From JAEUMD01 sp050246945 (GTDB taxonomy: Bacteria; Pseudomonadota; Alphaproteobacteria; Rhizobiales; Hyphomicrobiaceae): a stretch of DNA of 64,000 bases. The position numbers were made by a program, and so were the translations under genes. The stretch is from positions 193,996-257,995 of the forward strand of contig JBFWVC010000007.1 of the NCBI GenBank assembly GCA_050246945.1. The letters run 5' to 3'. Each line of letters begins with the position of its first letter. Positions within the stretch are counted from its first letter, which is position 1. Positions 17,679-26,156 of the stretch are shown here, piece after piece. The notes under the pieces were generated by a model, which saw nothing but the letters and a program-made list of their open reading frames with translations, ran no database searches and was not told the origin of the DNA.

Positions 17679-17912
17679 ATGTACAAGCGTATTACTACAG
17701 CAGCGGCTGTCGCTGCTCTTGCTGTCGTCATGATGCCGGCAGCATCTCAGGCTGGCGGTAAGGCTAAGGGCGAAGCTCGCCCGGCATGCGCGCTTACCAC
17801 AATGCTCCAGCGCACCGTCCAACACACTGATCGTGCCGTGCGCAGCGTTGTTCATCGCGAGCGCACCGCCAGCGCCCCCCGTGCGAAACGCACCCATCGC
17901 ACTCTGAAGTGA
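17679..17912 (+). CDS. Small exported basic protein
   Basis: 77 residues. The start ATG has GGGAGG 9-10 nt upstream, a strong ribosome-binding site. The first 26 residues are a Sec signal (TTAAAVAALAVVMMPAASQAGG) and the mature part is about 50 residues, very rich in Arg, His, Lys and Thr (RERTASAPRAKRTHRTLK) with one Cys. No family is recognised. A strong hairpin terminator follows 30 bp later, which supports it as a real transcription unit. Confidence 0.65.
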   Translation: MYKRITTAAAVAALAVVMMPAASQAGGKAKGEARPACALTTMLQRTVQHTDRAVRSVVHRERTASAPRAKRTHRTLK

Positions 17913-17942
17913 GCACGGGCCGTACTCGTCTGTCCAAAGCAG

Positions 17943-17983
17943 AAAACCGCGCGGACGCGAATGTCTGGCGCGGTTTTCATTTT
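17943..17983. terminator. Bidirectional intrinsic terminator
   Basis: Perfect 10-bp stem AAAACCGCGC (17943-17952) with GCGCGGTTTT (17968-17977), followed by CATTTT on the plus strand and ending in TTTTCTGC on the minus strand. It lies between the convergent ends of the small exported gene and rnhB and can serve both. Confidence 0.85.
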
Positions 17984-18003
17984 GTGAATAGTTGTTGCGT
18001 CGA

Positions 18004-18639
18004 TCACGCGATGCCGAGCGCCAGCTGCACCGGCTTGAACGAGCGGCGATGGAACGGCGTCAAGCCGAGCCGTGCTATGGCGTCCTTGTGCTCTGGCGTG
18101 CCATAGCCCTTGTGCCGCTCGAAGCCATAGCCTGGCCATGAACGCGCCAGTTCGATCATGATCCGGTCGCGCGTTACCTTTGCCATGATTGAAGCCGCGG
18201 CGATCGACAGGCACTTTGCATCGCCCTTGACGATCGCCCGCGCCGGGAAAGGCAGGCGCGGCAGCTTGTTGCCATCCACGAGAGCGAGACGCGGGCGCAC
18301 CGGGAGCTGCCCCGCTGCCTGCGCCATGGCCCAGAGTGTGGCATTCAGGATGTTGTCGCGGTCGATCCGTTCGGAATCCGCGATCGTGATGCCAAAGGCC
18401 ACCGCACTCGACTTGATGCGGTGAAACAGCACCTCACGCTGATCGGCATCGAGTTGTTTGGAATCGGCAATCCCCGCCGGGATCTTGTCCGGGTCGAGAA
18501 CGACTGCGGCCGCCACCACAGGGCCCGCCCAGGGTCCGCGGCCGGCCTCGTCGATGCCCACGATCGGGCCGCCGCCGAGCGCCAGCTCGACGGACTCCAG
18601 CTCGAACGTCGGGGTCAGGCGCGAATCACTGATCTTCAT
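18004..18639 (-). CDS. rnhB: Ribonuclease HII
   Basis: Removes ribonucleotides misincorporated in DNA and RNA of RNA-DNA hybrids; 211 residues, normal length. The GIDEAGRGPWAGPVVAAAVVL stretch near residue 28 supplies the catalytic Asp-Glu pair and the GRG ribose-recognition motif; LALVDGNKLP holds the third Asp; AAASIMAKVTRDRIM is the conserved helix. Type 2 RNase H identity is clear. ccrM next to rnhB is a frequent alphaproteobacterial arrangement, here separated by the two small secreted-protein genes. Confidence 0.94.
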   Translation of the reverse strand: MKISDSRLTPTFELESVELALGGGPIVGIDEAGRGPWAGPVVAAAVVLDPDKIPAGIADSKQLDADQREVLFHRIKSSAVAFGITIADSERIDRDNILNATLWAMAQAAGQLPVRPRLALVDGNKLPRLPFPARAIVKGDAKCLSIAAASIMAKVTRDRIMIELARSWPGYGFERHKGYGTPEHKDAIARLGLTPFHRRSFKPVQLALGIA

Positions 18640-18670
18640 GCGCCAAGGTTGAGACGCGCCGGCGTGCCTG

Positions 18671-19804
18671 TCAAAGCAGTCCGAGCTGTCCGCCGGGGAG
18701 AACCGGCCGGCGAAAAAGGTCCGTTCTCAGCGCAAGACGCTTGCCGCTGAGCCTGAGCCGCTGCTTTGCAAGCCGGAAGCGACTTGCGATCTGCAACGCA
18801 TAAGGACCGCTGCCGGTTTGCCGTAACCCGAACTCGCTGACGTAATCGCGCCCGCCATGCATCTGCTGCAGGATGTTGATGACGCGCCGAGCCCGCCCGG
18901 GAGCGTGCTCTTCCAGCCATTCGCGGAACAATGTCTTGATCTCCAGCGGCAGCCGCAGCAGCACGTAGCCTGCCTCGCCGGCGCCAGACTCGCGCGAGGC
19001 CTTCAGAATGGCCTCGATCTCGTGGTCGTTGAGGGCGGGTATTATGGGCGCCATCATGACGGCCGTCGGGATTCCCGCATCCGAAAGGGCCTTGAGCGCC
19101 TGCAGTCGCCGCGGTGGCGTGGCTGCACGCGGCTCCATTGCCCGCGCCAGCCGTCGGTCGAGCGTTGTCACCGAGATCGCCACTTTTGCCAGACCCTTCT
19201 CTGCCATGCGTCCCAGGATGTCGGCGTCACGCATCACCAAGGCTGACTTGGTGACGATGCCGACTGGATGCTGCGCGTTCTCCAGCACCTCGAGAATCTG
19301 CCGCGTGATGCCGAGTTCTCGTTCAATGGGCTGATAGGGGTCGGTGTTGGTCCCGAGCGCTATCGTGCGCGGGAGGTAGCGCGGATTGGCCAGCTCGCGT
19401 TCGAGCAATTCCGCCGCGTTGGTCTTGGCATAGAGCAGCGTCTCGAAATCGAGGCCTGCGGAGTGTCCAAGATAGCAGTGCGTCGGCCGCGCATAGCAAT
19501 AGATGCAGCCGTGCTCGCAACCCCGGTATGGGTTGATCGATTGGTCGAACGAGATATCCGGGCTGTCGTTGGTCGTGATGATCGTTTTGGCGGGCTCGTG
19601 CCGGACATGAGTCGAGAAAACGGGCAGGTCGCCGAGGCTCTCCCATCCATCGTCGAACGCAGTACGCGTCGCAGGCTCGAACCTCCCGGTTGTGTTCGAC
19701 ACCGCACCGCGACCGCGCCGGCGCTCGCGATCGACCGTTCTGGAACCCTCGGTCGGGTTCGCAGCGTCGGTAATGTCGTCCTGGTCCTCGTTGTGGCCCT
19801 GCAT
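18671..19804 (-). CDS. PA0069-family radical SAM protein
   Basis: 377 residues from ATG 19804, which has GGAGGG 8 nt upstream; the open frame extends a further 98 codons upstream without support. The radical SAM cluster motif is GCEHGCIYCYAR (Cys-x3-Cys-x2-Cys), followed by family patterns LGTNTDPYQPIER and VGIVTKSALVMRD. This is the PA0069 family, related to the DNA repair lyase SplB fold, whose substrate is not established. It is divergent from the glycosyltransferase gene at 19950. Confidence 0.88.
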   Translation of the reverse strand: MQGHNEDQDDITDAANPTEGSRTVDRERRRGRGAVSNTTGRFEPATRTAFDDGWESLGDLPVFSTHVRHEPAKTIITTNDSPDISFDQSINPYRGCEHGCIYCYARPTHCYLGHSAGLDFETLLYAKTNAAELLERELANPRYLPRTIALGTNTDPYQPIERELGITRQILEVLENAQHPVGIVTKSALVMRDADILGRMAEKGLAKVAISVTTLDRRLARAMEPRAATPPRRLQALKALSDAGIPTAVMMAPIIPALNDHEIEAILKASRESGAGEAGYVLLRLPLEIKTLFREWLEEHAPGRARRVINILQQMHGGRDYVSEFGLRQTGSGPYALQIASRFRLAKQRLRLSGKRLALRTDLFRRPVLPGGQLGLL

Positions 19805-19949
19805 GCACTCAACCCTCCGCATTGTGATCATCAAGGCTGCATTCTTCGCTAGGAACAAAGATAGAACATTATCGCGTTGCCGCACAAGCCTGTGGCACGC
19901 GCGGCCGGACCCTGACGTTCCGGTTGTTGCAGGTCGGCAGGCATGCCAC

Positions 19950-20714
19950 ATGTCTGCAATGATCTCTGTCGTAATTCCAACGTTGAATGCTGAGCGGCAT
20001 CTGGCCGCTTGCCTCACTGCGCTGGTGCCCGCCGCGGTCGAGGGGTTCGTGCGCGAGGTCATCGTGGTCGACGGCGGTTCGACGGATCGCACGACCAAGA
20101 TCGTCGATCAGGCAGGTGCTGATCTGCTGACCACGGATCCCGGCCGCGGCCGCCAGTTGCTCACAGGAGCGCGACGCGCGCGCCAGCCATGGCTTCTGTT
20201 TCTCCACGCCGATACGGTCCTGGCCCCCGATTGGGATCTTGAAGCGGCCGCTTTCATGGGCCGCGTCGACAGTGGCGATTCACCGCTCTGTGCGGCGACG
20301 TTCCGCTTCGCGCTTGAGGACCGGGGTCTAACGCCGCGCGTGCTGGAAGGTCTGGTCGCGCTGCGGGGATCCGTCTTCGCCCTGCCGTACGGCGATCAAG
20401 GCCTGCTGATTCCGCGCCGCCTTTATGACGAGATCGGCGGCTATCGGGATATGGCCTTGATGGAAGACGTCGATATCGTTCGGCGCCTCGGTCGGCGTCG
20501 CTTGAGGGCATTGCGCACTCCCGCCACAACCAGCGCCGAGCGTTATCGCCAGGAGGGCTATGTGCGACGCATCTTGCGCAACCAGGCAAGCCTCGCACTA
20601 TATGTATGTGGTGCGTCGCAGGAGATGGTCGCGCGCGTTTATTCCGGTCCACAAGCGGGCGACACGGACGCGCGCGGTGCCCGTAAAGCAGGCGGTCGCA
20701 TGACAACGATGTGA
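19950..20714 (+). CDS. Glycosyltransferase family 2, rSAM/selenodomain-associated type
   Basis: 254 residues. GT-A fold: ISVVIPTLNAERHLAACL at the N-terminus, the first acidic site in VIVVDGGSTDRT and the DxD-like HADTVLAPDW. It matches the TIGR04283-type transferase 2 often found near a DUF2064 transferase 1, and such a DUF2064 gene lies 1 kb downstream. The open frame is longer (from 19692) but that part overlaps the divergent radical SAM gene; the ATG at 19950 opens the fold exactly. Substrate unknown. Confidence 0.8.
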   Translation: MSAMISVVIPTLNAERHLAACLTALVPAAVEGFVREVIVVDGGSTDRTTKIVDQAGADLLTTDPGRGRQLLTGARRARQPWLLFLHADTVLAPDWDLEAAAFMGRVDSGDSPLCAATFRFALEDRGLTPRVLEGLVALRGSVFALPYGDQGLLIPRRLYDEIGGYRDMALMEDVDIVRRLGRRRLRALRTPATTSAERYRQEGYVRRILRNQASLALYVCGASQEMVARVYSGPQAGDTDARGARKAGGRMTTM

Positions 20715-20773
20715 CACGCCGTCACGTGCCGCTGTGCGTCACGCAATTATGTATCAGCCCCGAGGGGATTTCG

Positions 20774-21745
20774 ATGACACGCCAATCAGGTATCGATCGC
20801 CGCGATTTCATTATCTCCGCCGCCGCAGCCGCCTCCGTGTTGGGCCTTCATGGACGGATCGCATTCGCCGAGAGCAAGGCTGCGGCCGATCTGATGGCCA
20901 AGGGCTTTTATAACTTCAAGGTCGGCGAAATCGATGTGACGACCATCTTTGATGGTCAGTGGTTGAAGCCGCATGATCCGGCTTTCATCAAGAACGCTAC
21001 TGTCGATGAGACGAAGGCCGCGCTCGCCGCCGCCGGACTGTCGGACGACAAGGTCACGATCCCATTCACGGTGACGGTTGTGAAGACGGGTGGCAAGACC
21101 ATCATGTTCGACGCTGGCACGGGCGCGCAGCTGGCGCCCACCGCCGGCAAGCTCGCCGCAAACATGGCCGCCGCCGGCATCGATCCGCAGAAGATCGATA
21201 TGATCGTGGTGACGCATTTCCATCCCGACCACATCTTTGGCCTTATGGAGAAGGAGACCAATGCCCAGGTCTATCCCAATGCCGAGATCGTCGTGCCGAA
21301 TGCCGAGTATGCATATTGGACGGACCCCGGCACGCTCGCCAAGTTGCCCGAAAATCGCCAGGGCCTCGCCAAGCGAATCCAGGCCACCATGCCCAAGTGG
21401 CAGAACCTGAAGCGCATCGAGGACGGCGCCGAGGTCGCTCCGGGCGTTGTGGCAATGGCCGCGTACGGCCATACGCCGGGCCACACGACCTATCTGCTGG
21501 GCTCGGGCAAGGAACAGCTTCAAGTACTCGCCGACATCACCAACATTCCCGCGCTGTTCGTGCGCAATCCCGGCTGGCACGTGGTCTTTGATTCCGATCC
21601 GCAGATGGCCGAGGCGAGCCGCCACCGCATGTTCGATCGCGTGATTTCCGACAATGCGATCATCACTGGATATCACTATGGCATGCCCGGCGCAGGGCGT
21701 ATCGAGAAGGACGGCAATGGCTACGCGTTCATCCCACTCGCCTAG
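20774..21745 (+). CDS. Tat-exported metallo-beta-lactamase fold hydrolase
   Basis: 323 residues. The N-terminus carries a twin-arginine signal (DRRDFIISAAAAASVLGL). The di-zinc motif is THFHPDHIFGL, with a second His in YGHTPGHTTYLL and a later Asp in QVLADITN. It resembles exported MBL hydrolases of the N-acyl homoserine lactonase-like group, which open lactone or thioester substrates; the actual substrate is unknown. It sits between the two rSAM-associated transferase genes, all on the plus strand, and overlaps the start of the DUF2064 gene. Confidence 0.82.
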   Translation: MTRQSGIDRRDFIISAAAAASVLGLHGRIAFAESKAAADLMAKGFYNFKVGEIDVTTIFDGQWLKPHDPAFIKNATVDETKAALAAAGLSDDKVTIPFTVTVVKTGGKTIMFDAGTGAQLAPTAGKLAANMAAAGIDPQKIDMIVVTHFHPDHIFGLMEKETNAQVYPNAEIVVPNAEYAYWTDPGTLAKLPENRQGLAKRIQATMPKWQNLKRIEDGAEVAPGVVAMAAYGHTPGHTTYLLGSGKEQLQVLADITNIPALFVRNPGWHVVFDSDPQMAEASRHRMFDRVISDNAIITGYHYGMPGAGRIEKDGNGYAFIPLA

Positions 21746-22457
21746 GCTTGCGGCGCTGCCGCGTCTGCGGCCAAACCGACCCGAGACCCGAGAAGCCGAC
21801 GCGCCACGCGAAGGTTTGCGTCACGCCAGTGCATCGGCTGCCAACTGGCGCCGGCGTCTCGTCATCATGGTCAAGGCGCCGGAGGCAGGCCGGGTAAAGA
21901 CGCGACTGGCAAGCGAGATCGGCGTAGTAGGCGCCACGTCCTTCTACCGTCACGCCAGCTCCGCCGTCGTTCGACGACTGGGTGCCGATCCGCGCTGGCA
22001 GACCGTGCTGGCCGTCGCACCCGACACTGCAACCGGCGCGCGCTACTGGCCAGCACCTTTGCCGCGCCGGCCTCAGGGCCCAGGCGATCTTGGCCGTCGC
22101 ATGCAGGTGCTTTTCGATCGCCTTCCGCCCGGTCCGGTCGTAATCATCGGTTCCGATTGCCCGGCGGTGCGCCCCGATGACATCGCATCTGCCTTCACCG
22201 CGCTGGGCCGCGCCGATGCTGTGCTGGGACCTGCAACTGATGGCGGCTATTGGCTGGTCGGCGAGTGGCGCAGCCCAAAGTCATTGCCTGCATTCTCCGG
22301 CGTTCGCTGGTCGAGCGAGCAGACGCTGGACGATACGGTAGCGAATTTTGCCAGCCGGCGCGTCGCCTTCGTGCGCGAGTTGCCCGACGTCGATACCGCT
22401 GCCGATCTCGCGCGCTTGAATGGCAAGGGAGCGCGCCGCATTCACGCTGCGCCTTGA
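21717..22457 (+). CDS. DUF2064 glycosyltransferase-like protein (transferase 1)
   Basis: GT-A-like nucleotidyl/glycosyl transferase fold of the DUF2064/TIGR04282 family. Signatures are VIMVKAPEAGRVKTRLASEIG, VIIGSDCPAVRPDDI and LGPATDGGYWLVG. The partner TIGR04283-type gene lies at 19950. The start is uncertain: ATG 21717 overlaps the preceding gene by 29 bp and gives a long disordered leader of about 50 residues; ATG 21867 would cut into the conserved first strand. Function in relatives is unproven. Confidence 0.78.
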   Translation: MATRSSHSPRLAALPRLRPNRPETREADAPREGLRHASASAANWRRRLVIMVKAPEAGRVKTRLASEIGVVGATSFYRHASSAVVRRLGADPRWQTVLAVAPDTATGARYWPAPLPRRPQGPGDLGRRMQVLFDRLPPGPVVIIGSDCPAVRPDDIASAFTALGRADAVLGPATDGGYWLVGEWRSPKSLPAFSGVRWSSEQTLDDTVANFASRRVAFVRELPDVDTAADLARLNGKGARRIHAAP

Positions 22458-22496
22458 GTGGGATCGCGCGCCCCTGTCCCGCGGCCGGCAACGGCC

Positions 22497-23492
22497 TCAA
22501 TGTTGGATGGTGTTCCGCATCGGCGACCGCGCCGCCACGTCCGCGTCCATGAACTCGATCTGGCTGGGATGCTCGATGTTAATTGTCGGTCCGTTGCGCC
22601 GGTCGATCCAGCCGCGTACGCGCACCTGCCGACCCTTCAGGTCGAGGAGCAGGGCAGCCCAGGCGGGGTGCGCGCGGGAGACGCCCGGAGCAACCGAGAC
22701 CGAAAAGTCGCGGCGCCAGTTGCCTCCGAAGTTGAGGTAGATCCAGCCGCTCTTCACCCGCTGCGAAGTCAGCACCGTTCCGGCGACGATCTGGTAGGTG
22801 CCGCGCAGGCGCAACAAGTTCCACACGAGCGCCGCAGGGCGGATCGCGTAAGCAGGATTAGCCCACAGCCCGAGGCCGGAAGTGCGCGCCGGAGCCTCCG
22901 CCGCAAGCAGCGCATCCATGCAGGAGAAGGTGTCGGGAATTCCGTAGGCCCGCGCATGTCCGGCCGCCAGCATCGCACCTTGCAGCCATAACGCGCTGCC
23001 GTCGGCCTCATTGACGAAGACGTGCGCGAGCACGCGGCCGTACCGGTCGCGCTGCCGTCCCGCGGTGGCGAGCGTCACACTGCGGCCATCGATGAACCGG
23101 GCCAGCGCCTCGCGTGCTGCGACTGCCGGTTGCCAGACGTCGTGCACTCCCTCTGTCGCCGACGCCGTCGCCGAGGTGTCACGCCTGTGCGCGCCCAAGT
23201 CCGGCTCGCTGCGAACACGCGCTGCCGGAGCGGCGTCGAGCGAAGTCGGCGGCAGAGCTCCAATCAGGCGTACATGCGAGCCGTCATCGAGAACAAGTGT
23301 GGCGCCGTCGATCACGCGGACCACCGCGCGTGGCGAGGAGCGGTTGGCGAGTGCGCAGTCTTCGCCAGATCCGGCACCTGCTTCATGCGCGGGCGCTGAT
23401 TGAACCATGGCCGCCCAACTGCAAATCGCAACGAACACGGCTACGCTTCGCCACATGCGCATTCCACGCAGTTTGCCGGCCGCACGGTTCAT
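22497..23492 (-). CDS. Exported thermonuclease-like (SNase fold) protein, probably degenerate
   Basis: 331 residues from ATG 23492, which has GGAGG 8 nt ahead. The signal peptide is MRMWRSVAVFVAICSWAAMVQSAPAHE. The SNase-like OB fold shows VVRVIDGATLVLDDGSHVRLIGA and later DRYGRVLAHVFVNEADGSALWLQGAMLAAGHARAYG. In active nucleases the first motif continues into DGDT and then LIGxDAPE; here the calcium-binding acids of that region are replaced (DGAT, LIGALPPT). The fold is therefore likely kept while nuclease activity is doubtful. A further C-terminal domain of about 120 residues (residues about 210-330) has another OB-like pattern (GTVLTSQRVKSGWIYLNFG). Confidence 0.72.
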   Translation of the reverse strand: MNRAAGKLRGMRMWRSVAVFVAICSWAAMVQSAPAHEAGAGSGEDCALANRSSPRAVVRVIDGATLVLDDGSHVRLIGALPPTSLDAAPAARVRSEPDLGAHRRDTSATASATEGVHDVWQPAVAAREALARFIDGRSVTLATAGRQRDRYGRVLAHVFVNEADGSALWLQGAMLAAGHARAYGIPDTFSCMDALLAAEAPARTSGLGLWANPAYAIRPAALVWNLLRLRGTYQIVAGTVLTSQRVKSGWIYLNFGGNWRRDFSVSVAPGVSRAHPAWAALLLDLKGRQVRVRGWIDRRNGPTINIEHPSQIEFMDADVAARSPMRNTIQH

Positions 23493-23595
23493 GCGATTTG
23501 CCTCCAGTCGGTGGCGCCGGAGGCATTTCGCATCCGGCATTGCTGCGTTGCTCCGCATATAAGGGCGAAGGCGCGGCGCCTACCGACCCCCACCC

Positions 23596-26154
23596 TTAGG
23601 CGAGAAGGAAGTGGTCGGCTGTAAGATGCTGCAAGCTGACACCGGCAAGCGTCAGCGACTGGGCAGCATCGAGGGTAATGACGGTATCGCCATTCACCTC
23701 GCTGGCCGCCGCGAGAAGCGCGGAGAAGTTGGCAAAACCGGCGTCCGCCATGTCGATCAGGTCGTGCGCCGCCGCCGTCCCTGTTTCGAAGTCGACAATG
23801 GTGTCGTGACCAAAGTCTCCTCGGAACGCGAACGTGTCGTTTCCGAACCCGCCCTTGAGGATATCGTCCGCTGCGCTCGCAACGATGATGTCGTTACCCG
23901 CTCCTGCGTCGATCAGTTCCACACCGCTGACAGCGATGCCGGCAAGATCGAGATGGTCGTCGCCGCTCGTGAGCAGGATCTTGTCGTATCCGCCGCCCAT
24001 GTCGATGACCTCGATGCCGTCGAGGTTCCCGGCGACGTTGGCGAGCCCCAGCGTGTCGTTCCATGCGCTGCCCAGGATCGTGTCGGTGCCCGCGCCCCCG
24101 ATGAAGACGTCGAAGCCTTCCGGGTTGCCGAGTATCGTGAACGTGTCGTTGCCGTCACCGCCGGAGATAACGTCGTCGCCGGCGTTCCCCCGTATCACGT
24201 CGTCACCCGCCGATCCGACAATGATGTCGTTACCCGCTCCTGCGTCGATCAGTTCCACACCGCTGACAGCGATTCCGGTAAGGTCGAGATGGTCTTCGCC
24301 GCTCGTGAGCAGGATCTTGTCGTATCCGCCGCCCATGTCGATGACCTCGATGCCGTCGAGGTTCCCGGCGACGTTGGCGAGCCCCAGCGTGTCGTTCCAT
24401 GCGCTGCCCAGGATCGTGTCGGTGCCCGCGCCCCCGATGAAGACGTCGAAGCCTTCCGGGTTGCCGAGTATCGTGAACGTGTCGTTGCCGTCACCGCCGG
24501 AGATAACGTCGTCGCCGGCGTTCCCCCGTATCACGTCGTCACCCGCCGATCCGACAATGATGTCGTTACCCGCTCCTGCGTCGATCAGTTCCACACCGCT
24601 GACAGCGATTCCGGTAAGGTCGAGATGGTCTTCGCCGCTCGTGAGCAGGATCTTGTCGTATCCGCCGCCCATGTCGATGACCTCGATGCCGTCGAGGTTT
24701 CCGGCGACGTCGGCGAGCCCCAGCGTGTCGTTCCACGCGCTGCCCAGGATCGTGTCGGTGCCCGCGCCGCCGACGAAGACGTCGAAGCCCGAATTGTTGC
24801 CGATGATTTTGAACGTGTCGTTGCCGCTGCCGCCCGTGAACACGTCGCCGCCGCTGGTCCCGACGAAGGTCTGGTCCGGGTCCGGGTGCGCGCCAGCGAT
24901 GTTGATCGTGAAGGTCGTGTCGGAGACGACAAATCCGTCGTAGGCCTCGATGCGGATTGCCAAGGGGCCGGTGGTCCCGTCGGGAGGTGTGCCCGTGAAC
25001 GTCGACGAGACGCGATTGAATGTCAGCCACGAGGGCAGTTCGCTGCCGTCGGCAAGCGTAGCGAAATAGGCGAGCGTATCGCCATCGGCATCAGTGAATA
25101 GCCCGCTGGGAAGCGCAAAGCTCCACGGGTCGCCAGCGTTGATGTTCTGGTCGACAAGTGTATCCGCCAGCACCGGAGCCGAATTGGCAACGATTGTCAC
25201 GATGGCGAGCGCGCTCGCTGTGGCGCCCGACACATTGGCGACCGTGTAACGGAAGCGCACTTGCCCTTCGTAGCCGGCTGGCAGGTCCAGCGCAATGTTT
25301 CCGTCGCTCATCACCATCGCGCTGCCGATGCTGACGTCCGAGACGGTCTGGATCGCAAGCGGTTCTCCTGCGGGATCTGTGTCGTTGGCGAGCAGCGCCT
25401 CGGCTCTAAGCAGGTTGTCGATCCCGCCATAGACTAAGCCCTCGTCGTCGTGGGCGGCCGGAGGAGGAGAATCGCTGAATGCAGCGGATTGCGCCAGTGC
25501 ACTGATCTCCGCCGTCGTCCATACGATACCCGTCTCGAACGAGATCTGCTCGATGGGTATGCCGGCCCCCGTGAACGCGTCGGCAAGTGTGATGCGCCCT
25601 CCGCCCCGCACGAGGAGAACCAGGTCGTCGCTGTGGGACGTGAGGCGGATGGCGCTGAGGTCCTCAGGAGAGACGTCCTGGAACAGGTACAACGTATCGA
25701 TGTCGTGTTCCCCGGTTCCCGTATCGACGATCGTGTCGTTTCCGTCGCCGCGCACCCAGGTGTAGGTGTCGCTGCCCTCGCCGCCGATAAGTATATCGTC
25801 CCCTGTCCCGCCATAGAGCGTGTCATCGCCATCGAGCCCGACGAGAATGTTGGCCTCGGAATTGCCCACGAGCCGGTTGGCAAGCCCGTTGCCCGTGCCG
25901 GCGATAGCCAAGCTCGCAAGCGTGAGATTCTCGACGTTGGCGCCCAGGGTGTAGTCGACACTCGCAATGACGGTGTCGAGACCCGCATTCTCTCCCTCGA
26001 TCACGATGTCGCCCGCGCTGTCGACATAGTAGTGGTCGTCACCGCCGCCACCCGCCATCGTGTCGTCTCCGGTGCCGCCGTCGATCGTATCGTTGTTGTC
26101 ACCCGATGACGTGATCGTATCGTTGCCGCCGCCGGCATCGACTCGGGTCGGCAC
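23596..26154 (-). CDS. RTX-type secreted protein, C-terminal part (852 codons in frame)
   Basis: Calcium-binding RTX nonapeptide repeats (GGxGxDxxx, e.g. DGGTGDDTMAGGGGDD) at the start, then cadherin/He_PIG-like beta-sandwich modules (residues about 280-430, DADGDTLAYFATLADGSELPSW), then three near-identical 112-residue repeats, then the C-terminal type I secretion region (VITLDAAQSLTLAGVSLQHL, DHFLLA). The frame is open well upstream of the first GTG and continues as PQGHEQGTDDADFIALN, with no ribosome-binding site, so this is the downstream part of a gene whose first half is the frame at 26157-28151. Proteins of this kind are exported by an ABC/MFP/TolC machine and fold outside with calcium; role may be adhesion or surface layer. 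No transport genes are adjacent. Confidence 0.8.
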   Translation of the reverse strand: MPTRVDAGGGNDTITSSGDNNDTIDGGTGDDTMAGGGGDDHYYVDSAGDIVIEGENAGLDTVIASVDYTLGANVENLTLASLAIAGTGNGLANRLVGNSEANILVGLDGDDTLYGGTGDDILIGGEGSDTYTWVRGDGNDTIVDTGTGEHDIDTLYLFQDVSPEDLSAIRLTSHSDDLVLLVRGGGRITLADAFTGAGIPIEQISFETGIVWTTAEISALAQSAAFSDSPPPAAHDDEGLVYGGIDNLLRAEALLANDTDPAGEPLAIQTVSDVSIGSAMVMSDGNIALDLPAGYEGQVRFRYTVANVSGATASALAIVTIVANSAPVLADTLVDQNINAGDPWSFALPSGLFTDADGDTLAYFATLADGSELPSWLTFNRVSSTFTGTPPDGTTGPLAIRIEAYDGFVVSDTTFTINIAGAHPDPDQTFVGTSGGDVFTGGSGNDTFKIIGNNSGFDVFVGGAGTDTILGSAWNDTLGLADVAGNLDGIEVIDMGGGYDKILLTSGEDHLDLTGIAVSGVELIDAGAGNDIIVGSAGDDVIRGNAGDDVISGGDGNDTFTILGNPEGFDVFIGGAGTDTILGSAWNDTLGLANVAGNLDGIEVIDMGGGYDKILLTSGEDHLDLTGIAVSGVELIDAGAGNDIIVGSAGDDVIRGNAGDDVISGGDGNDTFTILGNPEGFDVFIGGAGTDTILGSAWNDTLGLANVAGNLDGIEVIDMGGGYDKILLTSGDDHLDLAGIAVSGVELIDAGAGNDIIVASAADDILKGGFGNDTFAFRGDFGHDTIVDFETGTAAAHDLIDMADAGFANFSALLAAASEVNGDTVITLDAAQSLTLAGVSLQHLTADHFLLA
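23885..24780 (-). repeat. Tandem 336-bp coding repeats in the RTX gene
   Basis: The same DNA returns at exact 336-bp spacing: anchors at 23885, 24221 and 24557. The first two units are almost identical over their whole length and the third stays near-identical until about 24780, then diverges. Each unit codes 112 residues (pattern GFDVFIGGAGTDTILGSAWN ... GDDVISGGDGNDTFTI). Identity at DNA level, including silent sites, points to recent duplication or gene conversion. Confidence 0.92.
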
Positions 26155-26156
26155 GT

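Noticed and set aside
23885..24780. Could the regular repeats be a CRISPR array?
   Set aside because: The unit is 336 bp, continuous and coding, with no spacer-repeat alternation. I saw no CRISPR array in the window.
23611..25101. Long plus-strand frames opposite the RTX gene, with internal repeats
   Set aside because: They mirror the RTX coding repeats; the RTX strand has the clear calcium-binding and secretion patterns.
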